Assembly (NCBI GenBank): GCA_017633255.1
Contig: JAGBPS010000016.1
Location: 1 to 33,319 of the forward strand
DNA length: 33,319 nucleotides
Direction: 5' to 3'
Source: Bacteroidales bacterium
Lineage (GTDB): Bacteria > Bacteroidota > Bacteroidia > Bacteroidales > WCHB1-69
Below, one piece after another: positions 1-7,423 of the stretch (position 1 is the stretch's first letter; each line of letters starts with the position of its first letter). Under the pieces are notes generated by a model. That model made no database searches. It was not told where the DNA came from and saw nothing but the letters and a program-made list of their open reading frames with translations. A program made the position numbers and the translations under genes.

Positions 1-203
1 ACAGTTGACAGTTGACAGTTGACAGTTAATAATTAATAGTTGATAGAATTCAAAATTCAAAATTCATAATCCATAAACATTTAACTCTAAACCCTAAACA
101 ATAAACTCCTAAACTCAATGCTCAATGCTCAAAACTCAAAGCTCAAAACCCATAACCCATAACCCATAAACATTAAACTCTAAACAAACAATCACATAAG
201 AAC
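1..203 (+). repeat. Heptad-register repeat array before the esterase gene
   Basis: The whole stretch divides into 29 consecutive 7-base units ending exactly at the ATG at 204. Units run acagttg (three times), acagtta, ataatta, atagttg, then tcaaaat (twice), tcataat, ccataaa, ctctaaa, ccctaaa, then gctcaat, gctcaaa, actcaaa, then acccata (three times), aacatta and others. The word family changes several times but the 7-base phase is kept, apart from the loosely matching last few units. There are no spacers, so this is not a CRISPR. The sense strand is C/A-rich towards the gene. No TAnnTTTG box is seen in it. It continues off the left edge. Confidence 0.85.
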
Positions 204-1061
204 ATGAAACGACTCTTCACTCTCGCACTGATTTTCAGTCTGTTCTTTCAGGTAATGGCACAAACTAAAACCATCAAGTTATGGGCGGATGTATCTTGCA
301 TGAAACAGATGCCCAGCAAATTATACATTTACCCGGCCCCCAAGGACAACAACACGGGCATCGCCGTAGTGGTCTGTCCGGGAGGAAGTTACGGTCACAC
401 CATGGGTATCGCCACCGAAGGTTTCGAGGTGGCCGAATGGCTCAACAGCATGGGTATCAGCGCCTTCGTGCTGAAATACCGTGTCGGCTCGCAACTCTAT
501 CACCACCCTGCCATGATCCAGGATGCCCAATATGCCATCCACTATGTGCGCCAACACGCAGCGGAATATGGCATTGACCCCGCTAAAGTCGGCACCATGG
601 GCTTCTCGGCAGGCGGTCATCTGGTCACCATGACCGGAGCTTTCCACAGCATCAATTACATCCAAGATTTGGGTGTGACCGACAACATCTCTCTCAAACC
701 CGCGTTTGTGGTTCCGGTGTATCCGGTGGTGTCCATGCAAGACAGCATCGCCCACCAGCGCTCGCGCCGCAACTTGTTGACCCGCCATTACAATGCCGAA
801 CAGCGCGACCGTTTCTCCATGGAACAGAGCATCCCTGCGGACATGCCCCCCGTTTTTCTGGTCACCGCCATCGATGACCCCGTGGTGATGTACCAAAACA
901 GTGTCGATTTGGACAAAGCCCTTACCAAAGCTGGCATCAAACACAAGTTCATGCTCTATAAATCCGGCGGGCACGGCTACGGTCTCAGCGAAGCCAAAGC
1001 CCCTGAAGCGGGAAAATGGAAGTATGAGTTTGTACAGTGGCTGAAAACAGTTATCAATTAG
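204..1061 (+). CDS. Secreted alpha/beta-hydrolase (acetyl-esterase-like)
   Basis: A 285-residue serine hydrolase of the alpha/beta fold, resembling the acetyl xylan/feruloyl esterase-like enzymes common in Bacteroidota. Residues 1-20 form a signal peptide ending in VMAQ, so it should act in the periplasm or outside the cell. The oxyanion region is CPGGSYGH (58-65). The nucleophile is Ser135 in GFSAGG. Likely acid and base are Asp224 or Asp225 (AIDDPVV) and His257 (GGHGYG). All parts of the triad are visible and the length is normal. The substrate cannot be told; short acyl esters on glycans are the family norm. The start at 204 is the only one that keeps the signal peptide. It is followed by paaK in the same direction. 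Confidence 0.85.
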   Translation: MKRLFTLALIFSLFFQVMAQTKTIKLWADVSCMKQMPSKLYIYPAPKDNNTGIAVVVCPGGSYGHTMGIATEGFEVAEWLNSMGISAFVLKYRVGSQLYHHPAMIQDAQYAIHYVRQHAAEYGIDPAKVGTMGFSAGGHLVTMTGAFHSINYIQDLGVTDNISLKPAFVVPVYPVVSMQDSIAHQRSRRNLLTRHYNAEQRDRFSMEQSIPADMPPVFLVTAIDDPVVMYQNSVDLDKALTKAGIKHKFMLYKSGGHGYGLSEAKAPEAGKWKYEFVQWLKTVIN

Positions 1062-1071
1062 TAATTATACT

Positions 1072-1106
1072 ACCCTCCCTTCGGGCATCCCTTCCGGAAG
1101 AAGGGA
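1072..1106 (+). other. GC-rich hairpin after the esterase gene
   Basis: TCCCTT (1088-1093) and AAGGGA (1101-1106) form a 6-bp stem with a 7-base loop, preceded by a small CCC-TTC-GGG hairpin. It sits just after the stop at 1061. There is no T tract, so it is not a standard intrinsic terminator; it may stabilise the mRNA end or be a repeat remnant. Confidence 0.35.
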
Positions 1107-1107
1107 A

Positions 1108-1141
1108 ATTCAAAATTCAGAATTCAAAGTTCAAAAAAGAT
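1108..1141 (+). repeat. Short heptad array before paaK
   Basis: Units attcaaa, attcaga, attcaaa, gttcaaa and a final 6-base aaagat lead directly to the ATG at 1142. The same words occur before 2587 and 8431. Because the repeats are in frame with paaK they lengthen the open reading frame upstream to 1037, which overlaps the previous gene; that extension is probably not translated. Confidence 0.7.
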
Positions 1142-2440
1142 ATGATTTCAGAAATCGAATTCCAACCCAAAGAAGTCATCAAAGCCTATCAGGAAGAGCG
1201 CTTGCGTGATATGTTGCAATATCTACAAACCCATTCTCCCTATTATCAGAGGCTTTTTGAAGAAAACCATATCAATATCGCTTCAATAAAGACTTTAGAA
1301 GACCTGCAACATATTCCTTTCACCGAGAAGAAGGACTTGCAACTGCATAATATGGAGTTCCTCTGTGTTCCCAAGGAGAAAGTCATTGACTATATCACCA
1401 CCTCGGGTACTTTGGGCGACCCCGTGACCTTTGCCTGCACCGATGCCGATTTGGAGCGACTGGCGTACAACGAGGCCATTTCTTTCGCTTGCGCGGGACT
1501 GAAACCCGGCAATGTGCTGCAGCTGATGACCACCATGGACAAGCGGTTCATGGCGGGACTGGCTTACTTTTTGGGACTGCGCAAGTTGGGAGCCGGAGTT
1601 ATCCGTGTGGGCAATGGCATCCCCGAACTGCAATGGGACACCATCCAGCGCATCCAGCCTGACACCGTCATGTGCATTCCCTCCTTCATCCTGCGACTGA
1701 TTGAATACGCTGAGGCTCATGGCATTGACTACCGCCAATCGAGCATCAAGCGCATCATCGGCATTGGCGAGGGTCTGCGTGACCAGAACTTCCATCTGAA
1801 CGCACTGGGACAGCAAATCAAAAACAAGTGGGACGTGGAACTGTACGCCACCTATTCGTCCACCGAGATGAGCACCACCTTCCCCGAATGCCAGTATTCC
1901 TGCGGTGGCCATCACCATCCCGAACTGATTATTGTGGAAATCATCGGCGAGGACGACAAACCTGTGCCCGAAGGCGAGGTGGGCGAAGTGGTCATCACCA
2001 CCTTAGGCGTGGAAGGTATGCCGTTGCTGCGCTTCCGTACCGGCGACATGGCCAGCATACACACCGAGCCCTGCCGATGCGGCCGCCACTCTTTCCGCAT
2101 CAGCCCCATCGTAGGCCGTAAAAACCACATGATCAAGTACAAAGGAACCACTCTTTATCCGCCAGCTATCGCCGACGTGCTCAGCAATACCGGCTATGTC
2201 GATAACTACTACATCACCTTGAATACCAATCCCAAAACCGAAACCGACGAAGTTGTCATCACCGTGGGAGTAAAAGAAGGCACTGATTTTGATGTCATCA
2301 AAGATCTGAAAGACAGATTCCGCGCCAAAATCAGAGTGGCACCCGACATTGTCCTCGACAACGCCGAGAATGTCCGCCAAAAGAACTTCCCCGCCATGAG
2401 CCGCAAACCCGTCACTTTCTTTGATAACCGGAAACACTAG
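1142..2440 (+). CDS. paaK: Phenylacetate-CoA ligase family protein (PaaK-like)
   Basis: A 432-residue adenylate-forming CoA ligase, expected to turn an aryl acetate (phenylacetate or indoleacetate) into its CoA thioester with ATP, in the cytoplasm. The phosphate-binding loop is TTSGTLGDP (86-94), the aromatic-side motif YATYSSTEM is at 235-243, and FRTGD is at 298-302. Cys250, Cys254, His257-259 and the CRCG at 311-314 could form a structural metal site (inference). I chose the start at 1142, not the in-frame ATG at 1037, because the extra 35 residues would be encoded by the end of the previous gene and by intergenic repeats, and 432 residues fits the family. No indolepyruvate oxidoreductase genes, frequent partners of paaK in this phylum, are seen nearby. 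The exact substrate is uncertain. Confidence 0.88.
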   Translation: MISEIEFQPKEVIKAYQEERLRDMLQYLQTHSPYYQRLFEENHINIASIKTLEDLQHIPFTEKKDLQLHNMEFLCVPKEKVIDYITTSGTLGDPVTFACTDADLERLAYNEAISFACAGLKPGNVLQLMTTMDKRFMAGLAYFLGLRKLGAGVIRVGNGIPELQWDTIQRIQPDTVMCIPSFILRLIEYAEAHGIDYRQSSIKRIIGIGEGLRDQNFHLNALGQQIKNKWDVELYATYSSTEMSTTFPECQYSCGGHHHPELIIVEIIGEDDKPVPEGEVGEVVITTLGVEGMPLLRFRTGDMASIHTEPCRCGRHSFRISPIVGRKNHMIKYKGTTLYPPAIADVLSNTGYVDNYYITLNTNPKTETDEVVITVGVKEGTDFDVIKDLKDRFRAKIRVAPDIVLDNAENVRQKNFPAMSRKPVTFFDNRKH

Positions 2441-2468
2441 GCAATAATCAAGGGTGGATGAGTTTAAA

Positions 2469-2586
2469 ATTCAAAATTCAAAATTCAAAGCTCATCGCTC
2501 AAAGCTCATCGCCCAAAGCCCAAAGCTCATTGCTCAAAGCCCAAAGCCCATAACCTCCTAACCATCTCACCCATAATCCCCGCAAC
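2469..2586 (+). repeat. Heptad array before the acyltransferase gene
   Basis: Three attcaaa units are followed by gctcatc, gctcaaa, gctcatc, gcccaaa, gcccaaa, gctcatt, gctcaaa, gcccaaa, gcccata and acctcct, giving 16 full heptads and 6 more bases up to the ATG at 2587. The word order (attcaaa first, then gctcaaa/gcccaaa, then cccata/taacc) matches the arrays at 1-203 and 8256-8430. The sense strand is C/A-rich towards the gene. Confidence 0.85.
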
Positions 2587-3729
2587 ATGAACCAATTCGA
2601 AAACACCAGACCATACAACGACCAGGAAATTCCCTCTGCAGTAGCCCGAGTGGCGGCCAGTCCTTTCTTTGGCAACATCATCCAATATCTGTTTCCAAAG
2701 CAGGACACTGAATACATCCGGAAGGAATTTCTCAAAATAAAAACGGTCAAAGAGTTCCAGCAAAAATTCATGCTCCAAGCCCTCAACAGCATATTGCGAC
2801 AAACCAGCAATGGCATGCAGTATAAAGGATTTGAGCAACTAAAACCGGAGCATAATTATATGTTCATTGCCAACCACCGCGATATTTTGCTGGACGCCGC
2901 CCTGCTACAGGTCATTCTGGACAAGCACCAGCTCGACACCAGCGAAATTACTTTCGGCAGCAACCTGATGCAAGGTGGTCTGGTCATTGACATCGGCAAA
3001 ATGAACAAAATGTTCCGCATCGTCAGAGGAGGCTCTGTACATGATTTCTACAGAAACTCCATGGAAGTCTCTTCCTACATGCGATATGCCATTCTTGAAA
3101 AGCACCAGTCGGTATGGATTGCCCAACGCAACGGACGCACCAAAAACGGCGACGACCATACCGAAATCGCCGTTTTGAAAATGTTCTCCATCAGCAGCAA
3201 CAAAAATTTCATCGACAACATGGCGGAACTCAACATCACCCCCATTGTCACCTCCTATGAATACGAGCCTTGTGTTTTTCTCAAAACACAGGAATTGTAT
3301 ATCTCACAGTATCAACAATATATAAAGGAGGCTGGCGAAGATTTGAACAGCATTGTCCTGGGCATCATCCAACCCAAAGGCGGCATCTGCGTATGCGCCA
3401 CTCCGACCATCACCGCGGATGAGCTGCAATACTGCGATGGTTTCGACAAAAACGACAAGTTCGCCCACCTGGCACGACTCATCGACCAAAGAGTGTATTC
3501 GCATTATAAACTTTGGAAGAACAACTACATTGCCTACGACCTGATAGAGAACTGTGACAAATACGCACTGGAATATACGCCTGAGGAGAAAAAAGCATTT
3601 GTGGAATACATGAACGAAGGCCTTAAACCCCTAGTCGGCGAGGCAGATGAACTGAAGAGTATCTTCCTCAATATTTATGCGAATCCTGTACGGAACAGGG
3701 AGCGGCTGACATCGCAACAAAAAAACTAA
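2587..3729 (+). CDS. PlsC-like acyltransferase family protein
   Basis: A 380-residue protein of the glycerol-phosphate/lysophosphatidate acyltransferase type, likely moving an acyl chain onto a lipid at the inner membrane. The catalytic block is IANHRDILLDA, with His97 and Asp103, so the spacing is HX5D where classical PlsC has HX4D. Block II-like residues GGLVIDIGKMNKMFRIVRGG lie at about 130-149, and the block III equivalent is IAQRNGRTKNGDD (178-190). From memory a Bacteroidota subfamily carries these same variants, so this is probably not a defect. No signal peptide or clear membrane segment is seen. The lipase-like gene starts 8 bases after its stop, so the two are probably co-transcribed. 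Substrate unknown. Confidence 0.75.
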   Translation: MNQFENTRPYNDQEIPSAVARVAASPFFGNIIQYLFPKQDTEYIRKEFLKIKTVKEFQQKFMLQALNSILRQTSNGMQYKGFEQLKPEHNYMFIANHRDILLDAALLQVILDKHQLDTSEITFGSNLMQGGLVIDIGKMNKMFRIVRGGSVHDFYRNSMEVSSYMRYAILEKHQSVWIAQRNGRTKNGDDHTEIAVLKMFSISSNKNFIDNMAELNITPIVTSYEYEPCVFLKTQELYISQYQQYIKEAGEDLNSIVLGIIQPKGGICVCATPTITADELQYCDGFDKNDKFAHLARLIDQRVYSHYKLWKNNYIAYDLIENCDKYALEYTPEEKKAFVEYMNEGLKPLVGEADELKSIFLNIYANPVRNRERLTSQQKN

Positions 3730-3737
3730 AACAAGTC

Positions 3738-5093
3738 ATGTCGTACATCGCGAAAAGAGGCATTTTCATACTGTTGTTGCTCTTCAGCATTTCTATACAG
3801 GCACAGTCTGTCCATGAGACTGCCTGTAGGGACAGTATGGTCCCTTATCGGGTGATCGATATTCACGATTACAGCTTCAAGGAACTTATGGACGAGGGCA
3901 TCAACACCCTTGCGCGTCAGCTGGATGTACTACATGTGCCTATCAGGCAGTTTCAACTTATCATCAAAGACCATATCAAAAGACATCCTTTTTCATTGAA
4001 CAAAGGAAAATATCGCTTAAAAAACACCACTTTCCGTGCCATTTCTTTCGCTTACGCCTCCACTTCCCCCGAAGGAGAGCCGGTGATGCTTTCAGGACTT
4101 GTCACAATTCCTGTTATTGATGACAACAAACCTGCGAAAATGCTCGTTCAGCACCGCATTTTGGCACCCAGTTACACCATTGCGCCTTCGAACAGTCTTC
4201 CGATTGAAGCCGTGTTGACAGCGGACAATACGATATGTGTGTTTCCCGACTACTACGGCTGCGGAATTACAGAGGGCAAGAATCTTCCATACGTATCGCT
4301 AAATTATCATGGACGCTGCGCAACAGAATGCATGTTGGCAGCACTTCATATTGTGCAAGATGCCGGTATAGAGATGGCCGACGATTTCTACACCTGGAAT
4401 ACTGGCTACAGCCAAGGCGGAGGTTATGCGTTGGCGGTTCACAAATATATCGAGACTGCCCTGCCCGACAGTCTGGCACGACGCATCAACTTGAAATGGA
4501 GTCTGTGCGGAGGTGGGGTTTATACCCCTTCAGATTTCTATAAAACCGCCATAGTAACAGGCAACTTGGGCACTACACCTGCAGTTTTTCTAGAAAGTCT
4601 TCGCAGTATTTTTTACGTACACAAAGACTATATTGGCAATCTGACCATGCGAGACTTCCTCTCAGACAAGGCTATAGCATTAGGATTGGACAGTTTGTTG
4701 CTCACACACGATGATGGTCTATGGGATTTGGTGGATAGAACGGGTGAAACCGGCCTGGGGAATGACGCAGCAAACTACTTTAGCACCGAGACACTTGACA
4801 CCTCAACAACCCTATTCAAAAACTTAATGTCAATTTTCGATTTGGACGATTGTTCCCGGGGGTGGCATTCTCACGCTCCCATAGTCTTTTACCATTCCAA
4901 AAAAGACAATTGTGTGCCCTATCAGCAGGCCGTCAACGCACACCACAATCTTTCGGATTCTGGCGGCAAATGCACCTTGGTCAATCCGAAATCCAATGGC
5001 TCACACGTATTCACAAGCGTTTTCTACTACGCCAAAATTCTTCGTATGAGCGAAGAAAAGCTTTACAAAAAATATTTCTTGTCCAAGAATTAG
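3738..5093 (+). CDS. Secreted lipase-like alpha/beta-hydrolase
   Basis: A 451-residue hydrolase with a signal peptide (about residues 1-23, hydrophobic core IFILLLLFSISI). The nucleophile elbow is GYSQGG with Ser225, preceded by DYYGCG of the oxyanion side. Asp390 (HSKKDNCVPY) and His423 (NGSHVF) fit the rest of a catalytic triad. The layout resembles secreted lipases and secreted prolyl/acyl hydrolases; I cannot choose between ester and peptide substrates. It is 8 bases after the PlsC-like gene, which favours a lipid role (inference). Its stop codon at 5091-5093 directly abuts the stop of nadA on the other strand, so its terminator must lie inside nadA. Confidence 0.78.
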   Translation: MSYIAKRGIFILLLLFSISIQAQSVHETACRDSMVPYRVIDIHDYSFKELMDEGINTLARQLDVLHVPIRQFQLIIKDHIKRHPFSLNKGKYRLKNTTFRAISFAYASTSPEGEPVMLSGLVTIPVIDDNKPAKMLVQHRILAPSYTIAPSNSLPIEAVLTADNTICVFPDYYGCGITEGKNLPYVSLNYHGRCATECMLAALHIVQDAGIEMADDFYTWNTGYSQGGGYALAVHKYIETALPDSLARRINLKWSLCGGGVYTPSDFYKTAIVTGNLGTTPAVFLESLRSIFYVHKDYIGNLTMRDFLSDKAIALGLDSLLLTHDDGLWDLVDRTGETGLGNDAANYFSTETLDTSTTLFKNLMSIFDLDDCSRGWHSHAPIVFYHSKKDNCVPYQQAVNAHHNLSDSGGKCTLVNPKSNGSHVFTSVFYYAKILRMSEEKLYKKYFLSKN

Positions 5094-6008
5094 CTAAGCC
5101 AATGACAAGTCCAACATCTTGAGTATAGGACTCTTGGCTTTTTCAATGGTTTCCGCATCCAACAAAAGTTCCGGTTTTTCATCCAACAGGGCCTGATAAA
5201 TATTCTCCAAATTATTCTTCTTCATGGAACGGCAGACACAAGCCTCCTGGTTATCAGCGGAATAGAAAATCTTATCCGGATTCTGTTTTTTCATTTCATG
5301 CAGAATACCGTTTTCGGTAATCACCACAAACTCCTGATGCCCGGAAGCGGTCACATACTTGAGCATGGCAGCGGTAGAGCCCACAAAGTCAGACAGTTCC
5401 AGCACCTCTCGCTTGCATTCCGGATGCGCAATCACCTGAGCATTAGGATATTTTGTCTTTAAATCTTGCACCATGGCGGCATTCCAGCGAGCGTGCACAC
5501 AGCAATCGCCATGCCACAACACCATCTGGCGACCCGTTTGCTGGTTGATATAATCACCCAAGTTCTTGTCCGGCACGAAAACAATCTTTTCGTCAGCAGG
5601 AAGCGCATTGACAATTTTCAAGGCATTGCCAGAGGTGACAATGATATCGCTCATCGTTTTCACCGCAGCGGTGCAATTGATATACGCCAGTATTTTATGG
5701 TCGGGATAATCCTTCATAAACTCCGCCAGTTCGTCCGCATCGCAGCCGTCGGCCAGGGAGCAGCCCGCCTGCATATCCGGGATCAGCACCTTTTTGGAAG
5801 GGTTCAGGATTTTGGCGGTTTCGGCCATGAAATGCACCCCCGCGAACAGGATAATGTCTGCGTCGGTTTGGGCGGCCTTTTGGGAAAGGCCCAGGCTGTC
5901 GCCTACAAAATCAGCCACTTCCTGCACTTCCGGCAAGGTATAATAATGCGCCAAAATGATGGCGTTTTTCTGCTTTTTTAATGATAATACGTCGGTTTTG
6001 GTGATCAT
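5094..6008 (-). CDS. nadA: Quinolinate synthase NadA
   Basis: A 304-residue [4Fe-4S] enzyme that condenses iminoaspartate with dihydroxyacetone phosphate to quinolinate in de novo NAD synthesis. The three cluster ligands fit Cys83 (QAGCSLADGC), Cys170 (HGDCCVH) and Cys257 or Cys259 (ACVCRSM). Other family marks are NAIILAHYY (15-23), DSLGLS (37-42), LIPDMQAGCS and AHPEC (194-198). Length is that of the compact NadA type. Neither nadB nor nadC is seen in this window. The start at 6008 is directly preceded by heptad repeats rather than a promoter box. The 3' end abuts the convergent lipase-like gene with no gap. Confidence 0.95.
   Translation of the reverse strand: MITKTDVLSLKKQKNAIILAHYYTLPEVQEVADFVGDSLGLSQKAAQTDADIILFAGVHFMAETAKILNPSKKVLIPDMQAGCSLADGCDADELAEFMKDYPDHKILAYINCTAAVKTMSDIIVTSGNALKIVNALPADEKIVFVPDKNLGDYINQQTGRQMVLWHGDCCVHARWNAAMVQDLKTKYPNAQVIAHPECKREVLELSDFVGSTAAMLKYVTASGHQEFVVITENGILHEMKKQNPDKIFYSADNQEACVCRSMKKNNLENIYQALLDEKPELLLDAETIEKAKSPILKMLDLSLA
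5096..5143 (+). terminator. Candidate terminator inside the 3' end of nadA
   Basis: AAGCCAA (5096-5102) pairs with TTGGCTT (5134-5140), and AGTCC (5108-5112) pairs with GGACT (5128-5132), with an internal bulge and a 15-base loop, then a short T tract (5139-5143). It follows the stop at 5093 on the + strand and lies wholly within nadA codons of the opposite strand. The internal bulge makes strength uncertain. Confidence 0.5.
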
Positions 6009-6085
6009 GGTTTTAGGGTTAGGAGGGTTAGGAAGGTTAAAGTATAAAGTTTATAGTATAAAGTTTATAGTATAAAGTTGATAGA
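6009..6085 (-). repeat. Heptad array before nadA
   Basis: Read on the minus strand towards the nadA start, the units include actataa and actttat in alternation (a 14-base higher period, 6037-6078 region), actttaa, then C/A-rich words such as ctaaccc and taaaacc that touch the ATG. The 7-base phase holds over about 11 units. No TAnnTTTG box is found inside it. Confidence 0.75.
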
Positions 6086-6097
6086 TTGCAGTTTAAT

Positions 6098-6145
6098 TGG
6101 CACATTAGCACATTGTTAATTAGCACATTATTCAATTTACTAATT
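6098..6145. repeat. AT-rich octad array overlapping the end of the PspC gene
   Basis: Six 8-base units on the + strand: tggcacat, tagcacat, tgttaatt, agcacatt, attcaatt, tactaatt. The first part is nearly identical to 29468-29489. The array runs into the last codons of the PspC-domain gene, whose stop is at 6140-6142. Confidence 0.7.
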
Positions 6146-6358
6146 GGCAAATCTATCCATCCCATCCATATCTTCTTCGGGGGCGCAGAGCCAGATAATC
6201 AGATATATCAGGCCACCGCCACCGCCCACCAATAAGAGAATCAGGAAAATAATCCTTACCACTGTGGGATCCACATTCAGATACTTGGCGAGGCCGCCGC
6301 ATACACCGGCAATCTTACGGTCGGTGACACTTCTTGTCAATCTTTTATATTCTGCCAT
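6140..6358 (-). CDS. PspC domain-containing small membrane protein
   Basis: A 72-residue protein with the PspC domain: a basic N-terminus (MAEYKRLTRSVTDRK), the signature IAGVCGGLAKYL, then one membrane helix IIFLILLLVGGGGGLIYLII and an acidic tail. PspC proteins are linked to envelope stress and inner-membrane integrity; many Bacteroidota carry such stand-alone short forms of unproved role. I chose the ATG at 6358, not the upstream in-frame ATG at 6397, because a good -7 box (6377-6384, minus strand) lies between them and would place the transcript start after 6397. The last codons are made from an octad repeat. No phage-shock partner genes are near. Confidence 0.85.
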   Translation of the reverse strand: MAEYKRLTRSVTDRKIAGVCGGLAKYLNVDPTVVRIIFLILLLVGGGGGLIYLIIWLCAPEEDMDGMDRFAN

Positions 6359-6376
6359 AACTTCACAATTTTTCTG

Positions 6377-6384
6377 CAAAGATA
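6377..6384 (-). promoter_or_regulatory. -7 box of the PspC gene
   Basis: TATCTTTG on the minus strand matches the Bacteroidota -7 consensus TAnnTTTG, 18 bases before the chosen ATG. The surrounding stretch 6373-6409 is nearly identical to the crotonase promoter region at 12741-12777. Confidence 0.7.
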
Positions 6385-6395
6385 CGTTTTTTTTC

Positions 6396-6435
6396 AATTA
6401 GTAAATTAGCAAATTTGTTAATTAGCAAATTAAAC
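6396..6435. repeat. AT-rich octad array upstream of the PspC promoter
   Basis: Five 8-base units on the + strand: aattagta, aattagca, aatttgtt, aattagca, aattaaac. Read on the minus strand they give tttgctaa-type words whose TTTG resembles the -33 element of Bacteroidota promoters. The array begins 11 bases upstream of the -7 box. Confidence 0.75.
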
Positions 6436-6472
6436 AATGGAGGCATTTGCCATAGCTGCTGAATGATTAACC

Positions 6473-6512
6473 AATTTACTAATTTGCACATTTGCTAATT
6501 AGCAAATTAAAA
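6473..6512. repeat. AT-rich octad array upstream of the nucleotidyltransferase promoter
   Basis: Five 8-base units: aatttact, aatttgca, catttgct, aattagca, aattaaaa. It ends 7 bases before the -7 box at 6520-6527. With the array at 6396-6435 it flanks a short unique spacer between two divergent promoters. Confidence 0.75.
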
Positions 6513-6519
6513 TAATTTG

Positions 6520-6527
6520 TATTTTTG
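6520..6527 (+). promoter_or_regulatory. -7 box of the nucleotidyltransferase-truA unit
   Basis: TATTTTTG fits TAnnTTTG and lies 20 bases before the ATG at 6548. The nearest TTTG upstream (6491-6494) is 25 bases away, longer than usual spacing, so the -33 element is unclear. Confidence 0.6.
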
Positions 6528-6547
6528 CATGTTTAAATTCAAATAAA

Positions 6548-7420
6548 ATGAAACCTACCCTATTGATACTTGCTGCCGGGATGGGCAGTCGCTACGGCGG
6601 ATTAAAGCAATTGGACCACCTCGGTCCCAACGGTGAAACCATCATGGACTATTCTGTTCAAGACGCCATCAATGCCGGCTACGGCCGCGTGGTGTTCGTC
6701 ATCCGCAGAAGCATGGAAGAGGATTTCAAGAAATTCATCCTCAGCAAATATGCCGACAAGATTGACACCAGCTATGTTTTCCAGGAGCTGGACGCCATTC
6801 CCGAAGGCTTCTCAGTCAACCCCGAGCGTGTGAAACCCTACGGTACCGCCCACGCCATTCTGGTGGCCAAAGACGCTATCCATGAGCCGTTTACCGTCAT
6901 CAACGCCGATGACTTCTATGGCAAGAACAGCTTCAAGGCCATGTCAGAATTCCTGCAGCAACCCCAAGGTAACAAGCCTCAATTCGCCATGGTGGGCTAC
7001 CTGCTGCCCAACACCCTGTCGGAACACGGCTCCGTGTCGCGTGGCGTTTGCCGCACCAACGAGCACAGCGAACTGACCGCCATCACCGAGATGACCAAAA
7101 TCAGCCACACCCCCGAAGGCATCCGCAATGTGGACGACAACGGTACGGTCACCGAACTGACAGAAGACACGGTGGTTTCCATGAATTTCTGGGGTTTCAC
7201 TCCCTATTTCTTCGATTGTCTGAACGATATGTTCAAGAACTTCCTGCAGAAGAACAACGACAATCCGAAATCAGAATTCCAGATTCCCACGGTGGTCAAC
7301 CATTTCCTTACCACCGGAACCGCCAGCATCAAAGTGTTAGTCACTGACTCGCAATGGTTTGGCGTCACCTATAAGGAAGACCGTCCTTTAGTGGTGGAAA
7401 AACTGAAAAACCTGAAGTAA
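6548..7420 (+). CDS. Sugar-phosphate nucleotidyltransferase family protein
   Basis: A 290-residue protein of the NTP_transferase fold. The nucleotide-binding signature LAAGMGSRYGGLKQ is at residues 8-21, a YGTAHA motif (98-103) matches the sugar-nucleotide site of these enzymes, and NADDFYG (119-125) supplies the metal-binding Asp. It should join a nucleoside triphosphate to a sugar phosphate in the cytoplasm, but neither nucleotide nor sugar can be told from the sequence. It ends 3 bases before truA, so the two are co-transcribed from the promoter at 6520. No polysaccharide cluster is nearby. Confidence 0.8.
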   Translation: MKPTLLILAAGMGSRYGGLKQLDHLGPNGETIMDYSVQDAINAGYGRVVFVIRRSMEEDFKKFILSKYADKIDTSYVFQELDAIPEGFSVNPERVKPYGTAHAILVAKDAIHEPFTVINADDFYGKNSFKAMSEFLQQPQGNKPQFAMVGYLLPNTLSEHGSVSRGVCRTNEHSELTAITEMTKISHTPEGIRNVDDNGTVTELTEDTVVSMNFWGFTPYFFDCLNDMFKNFLQKNNDNPKSEFQIPTVVNHFLTTGTASIKVLVTDSQWFGVTYKEDRPLVVEKLKNLK

Positions 7421-7423
7421 TCC

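Noticed and set aside
1..203. CRISPR array reading of the tandem repeats
   Set aside because: Units are 7 bases, contiguous and degenerate; there are no unique spacers, no repeats of 23-40 bases and no cas genes in the window.
321..974. 217-codon open frame on the minus strand inside the esterase gene
   Set aside because: It overlaps a full alpha/beta-hydrolase with signal peptide and catalytic triad; the antisense protein is His/Asp/Val-rich without a recognisable domain, typical of a shadow frame.
1037..1141. Upstream start giving PaaK 35 more residues
   Set aside because: The extension overlaps the end of the previous gene and is encoded by repeats; the 432-residue form fits the family.
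2880..2900. HX5D spacing in the PlsC-like protein taken as an inactivating change
   Set aside because: The surrounding NHRDILLDA and the block III variant look like features of a Bacteroidota subfamily, so loss of activity cannot be claimed.
6359..6397. Upstream start of the PspC gene
   Set aside because: The -7 box at 6377-6384 lies inside that extension, so the transcript would begin after the upstream ATG.
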